A DNA stretch of 48,913 nucleotides from an uncultured Eubacteriales bacterium (GTDB lineage: Bacteria; Bacillota; Clostridia; Oscillospirales; Oscillospiraceae), in the NCBI GenBank assembly GCA_900553805.1, contig USEU01000006.1, forward strand, positions 1 through 48,913, in the 5' to 3' direction. Positions 25,245-33,050 of this stretch are shown here, piece by piece; the first letter of the stretch is position 1; each line of letters begins with the position of its first letter. A program made the position numbers and the translations under genes. Under the pieces are notes generated by a model. That model was not told the origin of the DNA, did not search any database, and was given only the letters and a program-made list of their open reading frames with translations.

Positions 25245-26477
25245 TTACTGCATGTCGGCGATGGCCTGCTCGGCGGCGGCCTGGGCATCGGCGGCAGCCT
25301 TTTCCACATCCGCGCCGTTCTTGTTGACGTTCACCAGGAAGCTCTCAGCGGGGCCCCACATCACGTTCATTTCGGGGATATTGGGCATGGGCTGAGCGGT
25401 GGAGGCGGTCTTCTGAATGGCGGCAATCATGGGATTCTCGGCCACGGCGGGATCGTCATAGGCCTTGCTGTTGGCAGGCGCGCATCCGGCGGACTTGGCC
25501 AGAGCGACGCCCACCTCGGGGGCGGCCATGGCGGTCAGGACCTTGGCGATTGCGTCCTTCTTGGTCTCCAGCGCCACCTTCAGGACGCCCGCGCCCTGCA
25601 CGCCGGAGAAGGGAGCCATGCCGTTGCCGTTGGGCAGCTTGATGTCGGACAGAGAGGCCACGCCGTAGTCAATGCCGGCGGCCTCAATGCCGGAGGTCAG
25701 CCAGGGACCGCCGATGATGGCAGCAGCCTTGCCCTCATTAAAGAGGGTGGTCACGGTGTTGTAGTCGCCGTCAGCCTCCAGCAGGCCAAACTTCTTGTTG
25801 TACTCCACAGCCTCCATGGTCTTGGGGTCGGTGAAGCCGGGCTTGCCGTCCTCGCTGAGCACGAAGCCGCCGAAGCCGTTGATGAACGGGGAGACATTGT
25901 AGGCGTTGGTGTGCTGGTTGACCACAGCGTAGGTACCGGCGTCCGCGTCGGTGTGGGCGACCATGTAGTCATACAGCTCCTCGCTGGTGGCGGGGATATC
26001 GCCCTCCCACAGCGCCTTGTTGTATAGGAACACCAGGGTCTCGAAGTAAACGGGCAGCAGGTACTGCGTGCCGTTCAGCTGACCGGCCTTTACGGTCATG
26101 GGCAGCTCGTCGGCCAGCAGCGCGTCGGTGTCCAGAATGTCAGACAGGGGCGCGAGAATGTCCATGGCCACGAAGGTGCCCAGCACATCGTGCGCGTAGA
26201 AGTACATGTCCGGGCCATTGGCGGCGTCGCTGCCGTAGAGCTTGAGCTGGTTGGGCATATCGGTCTTCTTCTCGAAATGGACGGTGATGCCGTCGTCCGC
26301 CAGGGCGGCGTTGACCTGGTCGGCGATGGCCTGCATGATGGCCTCGCTGCCGTCATGCCAGATATTCACCGTCACCGCGCCCTCGGCGGCCTCCGCCTTT
26401 GTGCTGAGGGGGGCGTACACAGCCAGCAGGCCGAAGCACATGGCCAATACCAGCAGCAATGCGGTTGCTTTTTTCAT
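25245..26477 (-). CDS. Maltodextrin-type extracellular solute-binding protein
   Basis: 410 residues. Signal peptide covers about 1-31 (MKKATALLLVLAMCFGLLAVY, cut near KAEA-AEG). Cys14 lies in VLAMCFG, which is not a proper lipobox, so membrane anchoring is unclear. The mature protein is a class I/MalE-like binding protein: VTVNIWHDGSEAIMQAIADQ at the start, ANGPDMYFYAHDVLG, LLPVYFETLVFLYNKALW, GKAAAIIGGPWLTSGIE and VQGAGVLKVALETKK. It feeds the MalFG-type permeases encoded downstream. Expression is likely controlled by the divergent LacI-family gene through the shared palindromic region. Confidence 0.88.
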   Translation of the reverse strand: MKKATALLLVLAMCFGLLAVYAPLSTKAEAAEGAVTVNIWHDGSEAIMQAIADQVNAALADDGITVHFEKKTDMPNQLKLYGSDAANGPDMYFYAHDVLGTFVAMDILAPLSDILDTDALLADELPMTVKAGQLNGTQYLLPVYFETLVFLYNKALWEGDIPATSEELYDYMVAHTDADAGTYAVVNQHTNAYNVSPFINGFGGFVLSEDGKPGFTDPKTMEAVEYNKKFGLLEADGDYNTVTTLFNEGKAAAIIGGPWLTSGIEAAGIDYGVASLSDIKLPNGNGMAPFSGVQGAGVLKVALETKKDAIAKVLTAMAAPEVGVALAKSAGCAPANSKAYDDPAVAENPMIAAIQKTASTAQPMPNIPEMNVMWGPAESFLVNVNKNGADVEKAAADAQAAAEQAIADMQ

Positions 26478-26535
26478 TTTGGGTGTTCTCCTTTCAATCG
26501 TTCCATATTTTTCTTTCCAATTCGGAAAGCGTTTT

Positions 26536-26563
26536 ACTATACAACGGCCTTTAAAATATCAAA
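26536..26563 (-). promoter_or_regulatory. Promoter of the maltodextrin transporter operon
   Basis: On the minus strand TTTGAT (26563-26558), a 16-bp spacer and TATAGT (26541-26536). The -10 overlaps one arm of the 12-bp palindrome. Confidence 0.6.
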
Positions 26564-26568
26564 TTATC

Positions 26569-26597
26569 TTGCAAAATTTTTAGGGCCGTTGTATAAT
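26569..26597 (+). promoter_or_regulatory. Promoter of the LacI-family gene
   Basis: TTGCAA (26569-26574), 17 bp, TATAAT (26592-26597). The -10 overlaps the other arm of the palindrome, which suggests autoregulation. Confidence 0.78.
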
Positions 26598-26699
26598 CTG
26601 ATTGGATTATAGCATGGCTATTCTTGAACTGTCAACGCTTTTTGTATCGTCTTTTCATCCAAATTCAGAAACCGTTTTCCGAAAATGAAGGGAGATTTT

Positions 26700-27710
26700 A
26701 TGACCTATACCATTCAGGATGTGGCAAAAAAAGCCGGAGTGTCCCCGGCCACTGTCAGCAAAGTGCTGAACAATAAGCTGTATGTTTCCCCCGCCACCAG
26801 GGAAAAGGTGCTGGCTGCCGTGAAGGCGCTGAACTATTCGCCCAATATGTCCGCCTCCAATCTGGCCAAGCGGGCCACAAGGAATATCCTGTATGCGGAC
26901 AGCTTTTACAAGGGCCTGCCCTTTCAAAATCCCCATATGTTCGATATCATCTGCGGCGCGGAGCACGAGCTGAGCCGCCGGGGATATCATCTGACGCTTT
27001 TGAACCTGAACAATTCCGAAAAAAAGATGGAGCAGATCCTGGAGGAGGCCATGGCCGGGCGGTCCGCCGACGGACTGATCGTCAACGGCGCGTTTGTCAC
27101 CCCCCAGCTGGAGCGGATGCTGCTTCAGCGCGATTTTCCCCAGATCTGCGTCGGCAAGCCGGAGTTCGATACCATCCTCTCCTGGATCGATACCAACAAT
27201 ACCCTCTCGGCCAATATGGCCGTGGAGCACCTGCTGGCCCGGGGCTGCCGTAGGCTTGCCTATATGGGCGGCCAGAAGGGCGACCGCATCTTCATGGACC
27301 GCCTGGAGGGCTTCCGCCTGGCGGCCCAGAAGAACGGCCTGGAGGTCCCGGCGGAGCATATCACTTATAATGAGCCGGATATCGACGCCATCTACCGATC
27401 CGCCCTGCATTTGCTGGAGTTGCCCCAGCGCCCGGACGGCATCGTGTGCACCAACAGCCTGATGACCGTGGGCACCATGCGAGCCATTGCCCAGATGGAG
27501 CTGCGTATGCCTCAGGACATTTCGCTGATCGCATTTGACGACTACCCCTATACCCCGCTGCTCTCTCCCAAGCCCACAGTAATCGAAATCGACCTGTTCA
27601 GCCTGGGCGTCCACGCCGGAAGCCAGCTCCTGCGCAAAATCAAGGACCCCGCCATGCTCATCCAAGCCTACACCGCCCTCCCCCGCCTGACCCAGAGGGA
27701 GACGACGTAG
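26700..27710 (+). CDS. LacI-family transcriptional regulator of the maltodextrin locus
   Basis: 336 residues. I start at MTYTIQDVAKKAGVS because AAGGGAG lies 6 bp upstream; an ATG five codons earlier overlaps that RBS. The N-terminal HTH reads TIQDVAKKAGVSPATVSKVL with hinge NYSPNMSASNLAKR. The rest is a periplasmic-binding-protein-like sensor (DGLIVNGAFVT, LLARGCRRLAYMGG, LRMPQDISLIAFDDYPY). It is divergent from the MalEFG/GH13 genes, and palindromic sites cover both promoters. By family it represses until a sugar inducer binds. The inducer is probably a malto-oligosaccharide (inference). Confidence 0.88.
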   Translation: MTYTIQDVAKKAGVSPATVSKVLNNKLYVSPATREKVLAAVKALNYSPNMSASNLAKRATRNILYADSFYKGLPFQNPHMFDIICGAEHELSRRGYHLTLLNLNNSEKKMEQILEEAMAGRSADGLIVNGAFVTPQLERMLLQRDFPQICVGKPEFDTILSWIDTNNTLSANMAVEHLLARGCRRLAYMGGQKGDRIFMDRLEGFRLAAQKNGLEVPAEHITYNEPDIDAIYRSALHLLELPQRPDGIVCTNSLMTVGTMRAIAQMELRMPQDISLIAFDDYPYTPLLSPKPTVIEIDLFSLGVHAGSQLLRKIKDPAMLIQAYTALPRLTQRETT

Positions 27711-27750
27711 GGAAGTTCTGCCAAGGCGCGACAAACAGAAGGAAGAACAC

Positions 27751-27791
27751 AAAAGCTCCGCCGCCTGCTTCTGACAGGCGGCGGAGCTTTT
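27751..27791. terminator. Bidirectional terminator between convergent regulators
   Basis: A 17-bp perfect stem AAAAGCTCCGCCGCCTG (27751-27767) with its complement (27775-27791), loop CTTCTGA. A-rich and T-rich flanks make it work on both strands. It ends the LacI gene on + and the AraR-like gene on minus. Confidence 0.92.
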
Positions 27792-27807
27792 AACGTGCTA
27801 TAAGGCA

Positions 27808-28899
27808 TTAAAATGTTTCCTTTTCTGGTTTGCCCCATTGCATTTTCTCAGATTCCTGCTGCTCACCGTTAATCATTTTCAGCAGCTTGATCGCCACGTT
27901 TTTCCCAAATGCGACCTTTTTGTGGGGGTAGGAAACATAGCTGCGGCTGGACATCTCATAGTAGACGCTGGCGTCGAAGCTGACGACAGCATAGCGCTCT
28001 GCCGTGCCGGGGAAGTCACACTCCAGTGCCTGAAACAGAGAGGTGGCCGCGGTATCGTTGTAGCAGACAAATGCGGTCACATTTTCCACCACAGAGGCCA
28101 GCCACTGCCGATCGATGACCGGCGCAATTTTATCCGGGTTGCTCTCATCCAGATCACCGGTGCCGTACCAGGATACGAATTTGTCGTTCAGCGGGAGCGC
28201 GGCATCCAGCAGCCCGGCGTTGAAACCGGCGTACCGATCCAAACCCTGACGGTCATCCCAGCGGAAGATGCCGGCGATCTTTTTGTGCCCGTTTTCCACC
28301 AGCAGCTTCACACCGTCCCGGACCACGCTGAAATCGTCCATGGAAACCAGCACTACGTCATCCAGCTCCGGGTAGATCGTATTGAAAAAGACAATGGGCA
28401 TGCCCATGCGCTGAAGCTCCCGGTAAAGCGGAATGTTGGGATTGGGCATGCATGTCTTGACGCCCTCCACGATCAGACCGTCCACCGGGTTTTCCAGCAG
28501 TTGCTGGAGGATCACACGTTCCCGGTCGACCCGATGCTGGGTGGGGGAAAGGCGGACGGAATAACCGGCAGAGGAGACGATCTCCTCGATCCCGCGCATG
28601 ATGGAGGGGAAAATGTAGTTGCTCATAAAGCACGGAACCACCGCAATGGTGGCGGTTTTCGCGTGACGCTGGACCACCCGGGAATAGTCGGCCTCCACAT
28701 AGGTTCCGCTGCCTTGCCGCTGAATCAAAAGCCCCCTTTTTTCAAGCAGGCTGATGGCCTGACGGATGGTTTGACGGCTGACGGAATAGGCCTGCACCAG
28801 TGCCAGCTCTGTGGGAATCTTTTCACCGGGCTTAAAAACGCCCTGCCGGATCTGATTTTCCAGCGTCCTGGCAATTGCCTCGTATTTATGCTCCTTCAT
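27808..28899 (-). CDS. AraR-like regulator: GntR DNA-binding domain plus LacI-type sensor
   Basis: 363 residues from MKEHKYEAIA (28899). AGGAGAGG lies about 12 bp upstream, and an alternative ATG 12 bp earlier sits directly on the RBS. Residues about 3-70 are a GntR winged helix (IPTELALVQAYSVSRQTIRQ, LIQRQGSGTYV). Residues about 80-363 are a sugar-sensor domain (TATIAVVPCFMSNYIFPSIM, GLIVEGVKTCMP, DDFSVVRDGVKLLVENGHKK). This GntR+LacI architecture is that of B. subtilis AraR, and an AraR-like operator half-site (GTACAAAT) lies in its own promoter. It is divergent from the RbsABC-type transporter. Sugar unknown: arabinose or another galactoside-linked sugar are possibilities. Confidence 0.86.
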   Translation of the reverse strand: MKEHKYEAIARTLENQIRQGVFKPGEKIPTELALVQAYSVSRQTIRQAISLLEKRGLLIQRQGSGTYVEADYSRVVQRHAKTATIAVVPCFMSNYIFPSIMRGIEEIVSSAGYSVRLSPTQHRVDRERVILQQLLENPVDGLIVEGVKTCMPNPNIPLYRELQRMGMPIVFFNTIYPELDDVVLVSMDDFSVVRDGVKLLVENGHKKIAGIFRWDDRQGLDRYAGFNAGLLDAALPLNDKFVSWYGTGDLDESNPDKIAPVIDRQWLASVVENVTAFVCYNDTAATSLFQALECDFPGTAERYAVVSFDASVYYEMSSRSYVSYPHKKVAFGKNVAIKLLKMINGEQQESEKMQWGKPEKETF

Positions 28900-28933
28900 T
28901 GCACGGCCCATCCTCTCCTGACTGGTTGCTTGT

Positions 28934-28962
28934 ATTATAACGTACAAATTTAGACAATGCAA
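28934..28962 (-). promoter_or_regulatory. Promoter of the AraR-like gene with embedded operator
   Basis: On the minus strand TTGCAT (28962-28957), 17 bp, TATAAT (28939-28934). The spacer contains AAATTTGTAC, matching half of the known AraR operator ATTTGTACGTACAAAT. This suggests autorepression. Confidence 0.72.
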
Positions 28963-28967
28963 TAAAA

Positions 28968-29175
28968 TTGTATGTAAAAATACAAACAAAAATGATATAC
29001 GCTTTTTAGCAAATATGACGGGAACAAAAAGAAATGTTCAGGTATAGTGTTCAGGTATATAGAATAAAAGTCCATGTTTACTTACATATAAGCACGGTTT
29101 TCGCAGTATACGAAAAAGAATTGCTATGAAGACGGTACTGAGCAAACCTGGTATTGTATGTATTTTCCTACAATA
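28968..29175. promoter_or_regulatory. AT-rich intergenic region with candidate AraR-like operators
   Basis: TTGTAT-N6-ATACAA spans 28968-28985 and TATTGTA-N10-TACAATA spans 29152-29175. Both are inverted repeats resembling the TTGTAC/GTACAA core of AraR sites. Together with the site in the 28934-28962 promoter they cover both sides of the divergent region. No gene is apparent between 28900 and 29332; a 13-bp tandem repeat (separate entry) and the + promoter complete the region. Confidence 0.55.
29035..29059. repeat. Tandem 13-bp repeat
   Basis: TGTTCAGGTATA occurs at 29035-29046 and again at 29048-29059, with one G between. It lies in the divergent regulatory region. Confidence 0.8.
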
Positions 29176-29221
29176 AACAGACAAATATATTATAAATACA
29201 GACAAAATTGACAAAAAGGTA

Positions 29222-29250
29222 TTGACACACCGCCTGCAATGGACTATATT
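29222..29250 (+). promoter_or_regulatory. Promoter of the RbsABC-type transporter operon
   Basis: TTGACA (29222-29227), 17 bp, TATATT (29245-29250). A second TTGACA starts 14 bp upstream. Confidence 0.82.
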
Positions 29251-29332
29251 GTGCTTGTCGAAAACAAATCGGACGCGCCCCGACGAGAAGCACACCCCAA
29301 AACAAAAAAAGAGTCTAGAAAGGAAGTAAACC

Positions 29333-30511
29333 ATGAAAAAGATTATCGCATTGCTGCTTTGCATTGCAATCATGCTGTCCCTGGCAGCCTGTTCCTCCGG
29401 GAAAACTGCCGACAACGCGAACCCGTCAGATCAGTCTAAGACCGAAACCAAGGACACCGGCAAAAAGATCAAAATTGGCTACACTTTCCCCGGACTTACC
29501 TCTGCCGGGTTGCTGGGCGACTGCAAGGCGATCCTGGATCTTGCCGCGGAAGCGCTGGGCATCGAGGTCCTGTATAACACGGATTTTGAAGGCACTGCAG
29601 AGAACATCATCAAGTGCACCGAGAACTTCATTGCCGCCGGCTGCGACGGCGTGATCGTGTGCAACTATTCCGAGGCGTCCCTGGTGAACATCGGAAAAAC
29701 CTGTGAGGAGGCCGGTGTCTACTGGGCGCAGTTCTTCAGAACCGTCAGCGATGAGGATATCGCAAAGCAGTTGAGCAATTACCATTATTACGTGGGCCGC
29801 GTCCATGAGGACGAATTCGGCGCAACGTACAACATGGCAAAGGCCATGATCGACAAGGGCGCCAGCAATGTGGCGCTGATTGCCAGCCAGCACGGCGACC
29901 TGACCTATGAAACCCGCGCTGCCGGTTACCGCGCAGCCTTTGAAGAGGCGGGCGTCAAGATCGTGACCGAGGAATGGGACGTTGCCGTTGACGACTGCAC
30001 CAACGTTGCCACCAATATTCTGACCGCCTTCCCGGAGGTGGACGGCTTTGCTCTCACCGGCGCGAAGTTTGCCCCCTATGTCATTGCCGCTGAGGAAAAC
30101 CTGAAAACCGGCTACAAGGCAATGGCTGGCATCGACTTTGACAACACCCTGGAAAAGATGCTGAAGGAAGGCTCCATCACCGCCATCGGCGGCGGCCACC
30201 ACTCCGATCCGCTGTTTGCTCTGCTGATGGTCTACAACGCCATCAACGGCGCCTACAATGAGGCCGATTTCCCCCTGGACGTGGAGAACAACCTGATCTT
30301 CATCGAGTCCCTGGAGGACTACGGCAATTACAACAAGTACGTCATCGGCTACAACGAGGACTTCTACAACCGCCAGACCTTTACCATGGACGAGATCCGC
30401 GACCTGGCGATTACCTTCAATCCGAACACGACCATTGAGGATATTCGGAACGCTGCCTCCGCAATGTCCATTCAGGATGTGATGACCCGGCACGCGGAGC
30501 TGGTGAAGTAA
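29333..30511 (+). CDS. Sugar-binding lipoprotein of a ribose/galactose-type ABC transporter
   Basis: 392 residues. RBS is AGAAAGGAAGTAAACC. The signal peptide ends in a perfect lipobox, LSLAAC, followed by SSGK and a Ser/Thr/Asp-rich linker. The mature domain is a type I periplasmic-binding (RbsB/LacI-like) fold: KIKIGYTFPGLTSAGLLGD at the start, ENFIAAGCDGVIVCNYSEAS, NVALIASQHGDLTYETRAAG and DGFALTGAKFAPYVIAAEE. It delivers a monosaccharide or small oligosaccharide to the permeases encoded at 30603 and 33051. A strong hairpin follows the gene, which usually keeps binding protein in excess. Confidence 0.88.
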   Translation: MKKIIALLLCIAIMLSLAACSSGKTADNANPSDQSKTETKDTGKKIKIGYTFPGLTSAGLLGDCKAILDLAAEALGIEVLYNTDFEGTAENIIKCTENFIAAGCDGVIVCNYSEASLVNIGKTCEEAGVYWAQFFRTVSDEDIAKQLSNYHYYVGRVHEDEFGATYNMAKAMIDKGASNVALIASQHGDLTYETRAAGYRAAFEEAGVKIVTEEWDVAVDDCTNVATNILTAFPEVDGFALTGAKFAPYVIAAEENLKTGYKAMAGIDFDNTLEKMLKEGSITAIGGGHHSDPLFALLMVYNAINGAYNEADFPLDVENNLIFIESLEDYGNYNKYVIGYNEDFYNRQTFTMDEIRDLAITFNPNTTIEDIRNAASAMSIQDVMTRHAELVK

Positions 30512-30536
30512 ACGCGCCCGTCCGCTCCAAGCAACG

Positions 30537-30570
30537 GCCTCCACTTGGATCCATACATTCAAGTGGAGGC
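30537..30570 (+). other. Intercistronic hairpin after the binding-protein gene
   Basis: GCCTCCACTTG (30537-30547) pairs perfectly with CAAGTGGAGGC (30560-30570). A flanking GCAA/TTGC pair and a TTTAT tail make it a weak terminator or mRNA stabiliser. Confidence 0.8.
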
Positions 30571-30602
30571 TTGCTTTATCCGAAGAAGAAGGAGTATTCT
30601 GT

Positions 30603-31529
30603 ATGCGAAAAAAAGCAACGGCATGGATCCCGGTCATTGCGATTTTGCTGGCCTTTGGCGTGTTCAAGGCGCTCCAGCCGGCAAGATTCGGTACGGTGAA
30701 CGGCATCCAGGTGCTCTTCCAGCAGACCCTTATGGAGACGATCCTTGCCTGCGGCATGTATTTCCTGCTGGAAACGGGCATTTTTGATATGACGCTGGGC
30801 GTCAATGTGCTGGTCAGTTCCCTGGTTGGATGCAGACTGTCGGAGCTGTACGGCATCCCCGGGCTGCTCATTGGCAGCATATTGACCGGCCTGGCAATCT
30901 CCGCCATCAGCGGCCAGCTGATGACCCGTATTAAAATCAATCCGATGATCATCTCCGTAGGCCTGATCATCATCTACGAGGCACTGACCAATATGCTGGT
31001 CGGCGGCGCGCTGGCCCTGCGAATCGATGATCGGTTCCGCGTTTTCGGCGTCGCGCCTGTGAATATTATCATCAGCATTGCGGTGATCCTGATTTCGGCG
31101 GCCCTTTCTGCCTATACGAAATTCGGCCTGTATGTCAACGCAATGTCCTCCAATCTGACGGTGGCGCAGAACATGGGCATTTCCGTCCGCAAGTATCAGA
31201 CACTGGCGTTTGTCTACGCGGGCCTGTGCGCGGGGCTGATGGGCATTGTCAATATCTGCTACACGACCTCCGCCAGCGCCGCCTCCGGGCTGAGCAGCAC
31301 CGCAACGATTTTCACCCCTCTGATGGCATGCATGTTTGCCAGCGCCTTCAAAAAGCACATGAACCCGATTCTGGCGCTGTTCCTGGGCGGCCTGTGCATG
31401 AACATCATTGAGACCGGGCTGCTGTCCAACGGCCTGGAATCCTCGCTGCAAAACATTGTGGTGGGCGTTATGCTGCTGGTGCTGGTTCGCTCCTCCAAGA
31501 AAACCCACAAGTATGACGTATCCAAGTAG
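30603..31529 (+). CDS. RbsC-type sugar ABC permease (first of two)
   Basis: 308 residues, about eight to ten membrane segments. RBS is AAGAAGGAG. RbsC-family features: FLLETGIFDMTLGVNVLVSS (equivalent of the GGIDLSVG helix), GQLMTRIKINPMIISVGLI, and AQNMGISVRKYQTLAFVYAG. It is one of two different permeases flanking the ATPase, so the channel is probably a heterodimer. Typical RbsC systems use a homodimer. Confidence 0.86.
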   Translation: MRKKATAWIPVIAILLAFGVFKALQPARFGTVNGIQVLFQQTLMETILACGMYFLLETGIFDMTLGVNVLVSSLVGCRLSELYGIPGLLIGSILTGLAISAISGQLMTRIKINPMIISVGLIIIYEALTNMLVGGALALRIDDRFRVFGVAPVNIIISIAVILISAALSAYTKFGLYVNAMSSNLTVAQNMGISVRKYQTLAFVYAGLCAGLMGIVNICYTTSASAASGLSSTATIFTPLMACMFASAFKKHMNPILALFLGGLCMNIIETGLLSNGLESSLQNIVVGVMLLVLVRSSKKTHKYDVSK

Positions 31530-31543
31530 AAAGGGGGATGGAG

Positions 31544-33040
31544 ATGGAAGAAAAAATTCTTGCGCGCTTTGAGCACATGCGCAAATATTTCGGCGTGACA
31601 AAGGCGGTGGATGATGTGACCATCACCGTAGAGCGCGGAGAGATCCGGGGGCTGATCGGCGAGAACGGCTCTGGCAAATCCACATTCTTGTCCATGGTCG
31701 CGGGAATTCTGAAGCCGGATAGCGGTGCCATGACCCTGAGCGGCAAGCACTACGCCCCCAAGGACTTGACCGATGCCACACGCAGCGGCGTCAGCATGAT
31801 CGTTCAGGAGATCAATACCCTGCCGGGGTTGACCGTTGCAGAGAACATCTTCCTGGGGCGCGAGGAGCTGTATACCCGCTATGGCATCCGCAACCTGCGG
31901 AAGCTGAACCGAATGGCTTCTAAGGTACTGGAGGAGGGCGGCATGCAGGCCATCCAGCCCGGGGACGATATCGGAATGTATTCCACAGAACAGCGCAAGA
32001 TGATCGAGCTGCTTCGTGCGGCGGACACCAAGCCGGAACTGCTGATGATCGACGAAACCACCACCGCCCTGTCCCAGACAGGCCGCGATCAGCTCTATAA
32101 ACTGATGCGGGAAACGAAGCAGCGGGGCAGCAGCGTGATGTTTATCTCCCACGATTTACAGGAGGTTCTGAGCATTTGCGACACCGTCACGGTTATGCGG
32201 GACGGACATTACATCGGCACCGTCAGCACCGCGGAGGTTACGGAAAGCGATTTGAAGCGGATGATGGTCGGCCGGGAGCTTTTGGGGCAGTATTACCGGG
32301 AGGATTTCACGTGCAGCCACGGCGACGAGGTGGTGGTGGAAACCCGGGCGCTTTCCGAGAGCGGGAAATTTCAGGATATCAGCATTCAGCTCCACAAGGG
32401 GGAGATCCTTGGCTTCGGCGGACTGAGCGAGGCGGGAATGCATGAGGTGGCAAAGGCCATCTGGGGCATCGAGCAGAATACGCATGGAGACGTATTGGTG
32501 GGCGGCAGGCAGGTTTCCTGCATTCAGGATCGGATCGACCGTAAGATGGCCTACCTGCCCAAAAACCGCGACAGCGAGTCCCTTTTCAACAAGGCCAGCA
32601 TTTTGGACAACATCTGCATTGCGTCCTTTAAGCAGTTTGCTCCCAGTGGGATCGTCACGGGCCGCTCCATGCGGAAAAACGCCGAGACCTACGCAGGACA
32701 GCTGAACGTAAAGATGAACCATGTTGACCAGTTTGTCGGCGCGCTCAGCGGCGGCAACAAGCAGAAGGTCGTCGTGGCAAAATGGCTGGCTGCGGATGCG
32801 GAGATCTTTATCATGGACAGCCCCACCCGCGGCATTGACGTTGCGGTGAAGGCGGTCATTTATAACCTGATGAATCAGCTGAAGCAGAGCGGCAAGTCAA
32901 TTCTGATTATTTCTGAGGAGCTGACCGAGCTGATCGGCATGTGCGATCGGATCTGTATTTTCAAGGACGGGAAGATCGTGAAGGAATTCCCCCGCTCCGA
33001 GGATTTGACGGAGCAGGATCTGATTCACTACATGGTATAA
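31544..33040 (+). CDS. RbsA/MglA-type sugar ABC ATPase
   Basis: 498 residues, two fused ATPase domains. The GGGGG RBS abuts an ATG at 31538, so I prefer the in-frame ATG at 31544. N-half: Walker A GENGSGKST, but a degenerate signature (YSTEQRKMIEL) and Walker B ending DETTTALS instead of DEPT. C-half: the Walker A position is degenerate (GFGGLSEAGMHEVA), while the signature LSGGNKQKVVVAKW is canonical and Walker B reads FIMDSPTRGIDV. Such asymmetry is known in this family; the DETTT form is less usual. It energises the two RbsC-type permeases. Cytoplasmic, peripheral membrane. Confidence 0.87.
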   Translation: MEEKILARFEHMRKYFGVTKAVDDVTITVERGEIRGLIGENGSGKSTFLSMVAGILKPDSGAMTLSGKHYAPKDLTDATRSGVSMIVQEINTLPGLTVAENIFLGREELYTRYGIRNLRKLNRMASKVLEEGGMQAIQPGDDIGMYSTEQRKMIELLRAADTKPELLMIDETTTALSQTGRDQLYKLMRETKQRGSSVMFISHDLQEVLSICDTVTVMRDGHYIGTVSTAEVTESDLKRMMVGRELLGQYYREDFTCSHGDEVVVETRALSESGKFQDISIQLHKGEILGFGGLSEAGMHEVAKAIWGIEQNTHGDVLVGGRQVSCIQDRIDRKMAYLPKNRDSESLFNKASILDNICIASFKQFAPSGIVTGRSMRKNAETYAGQLNVKMNHVDQFVGALSGGNKQKVVVAKWLAADAEIFIMDSPTRGIDVAVKAVIYNLMNQLKQSGKSILIISEELTELIGMCDRICIFKDGKIVKEFPRSEDLTEQDLIHYMV

Positions 33041-33050
33041 GGAGAGAGCT

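Larger units (their letters stand above)
26513..26681. promoter_or_regulatory. Divergent control region with palindromic operators
   Basis: A perfect 12-bp inverted pair TATACAACGGCC (26538-26549) / GGCCGTTGTATA (26584-26595) brackets the two promoters so that each arm overlaps a -10 box. Near-symmetric LacI-type sites with central CG also occur: GGAAAGCGTTTTAC (26524-26537), TCAACGCTTTTTG (26632-26644) and CAGAAACCGTTTTCCG (26666-26681). CTTTCC-N5-GGAAAG spans 26513-26529. Operator assignment is inferred. Confidence 0.65.
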
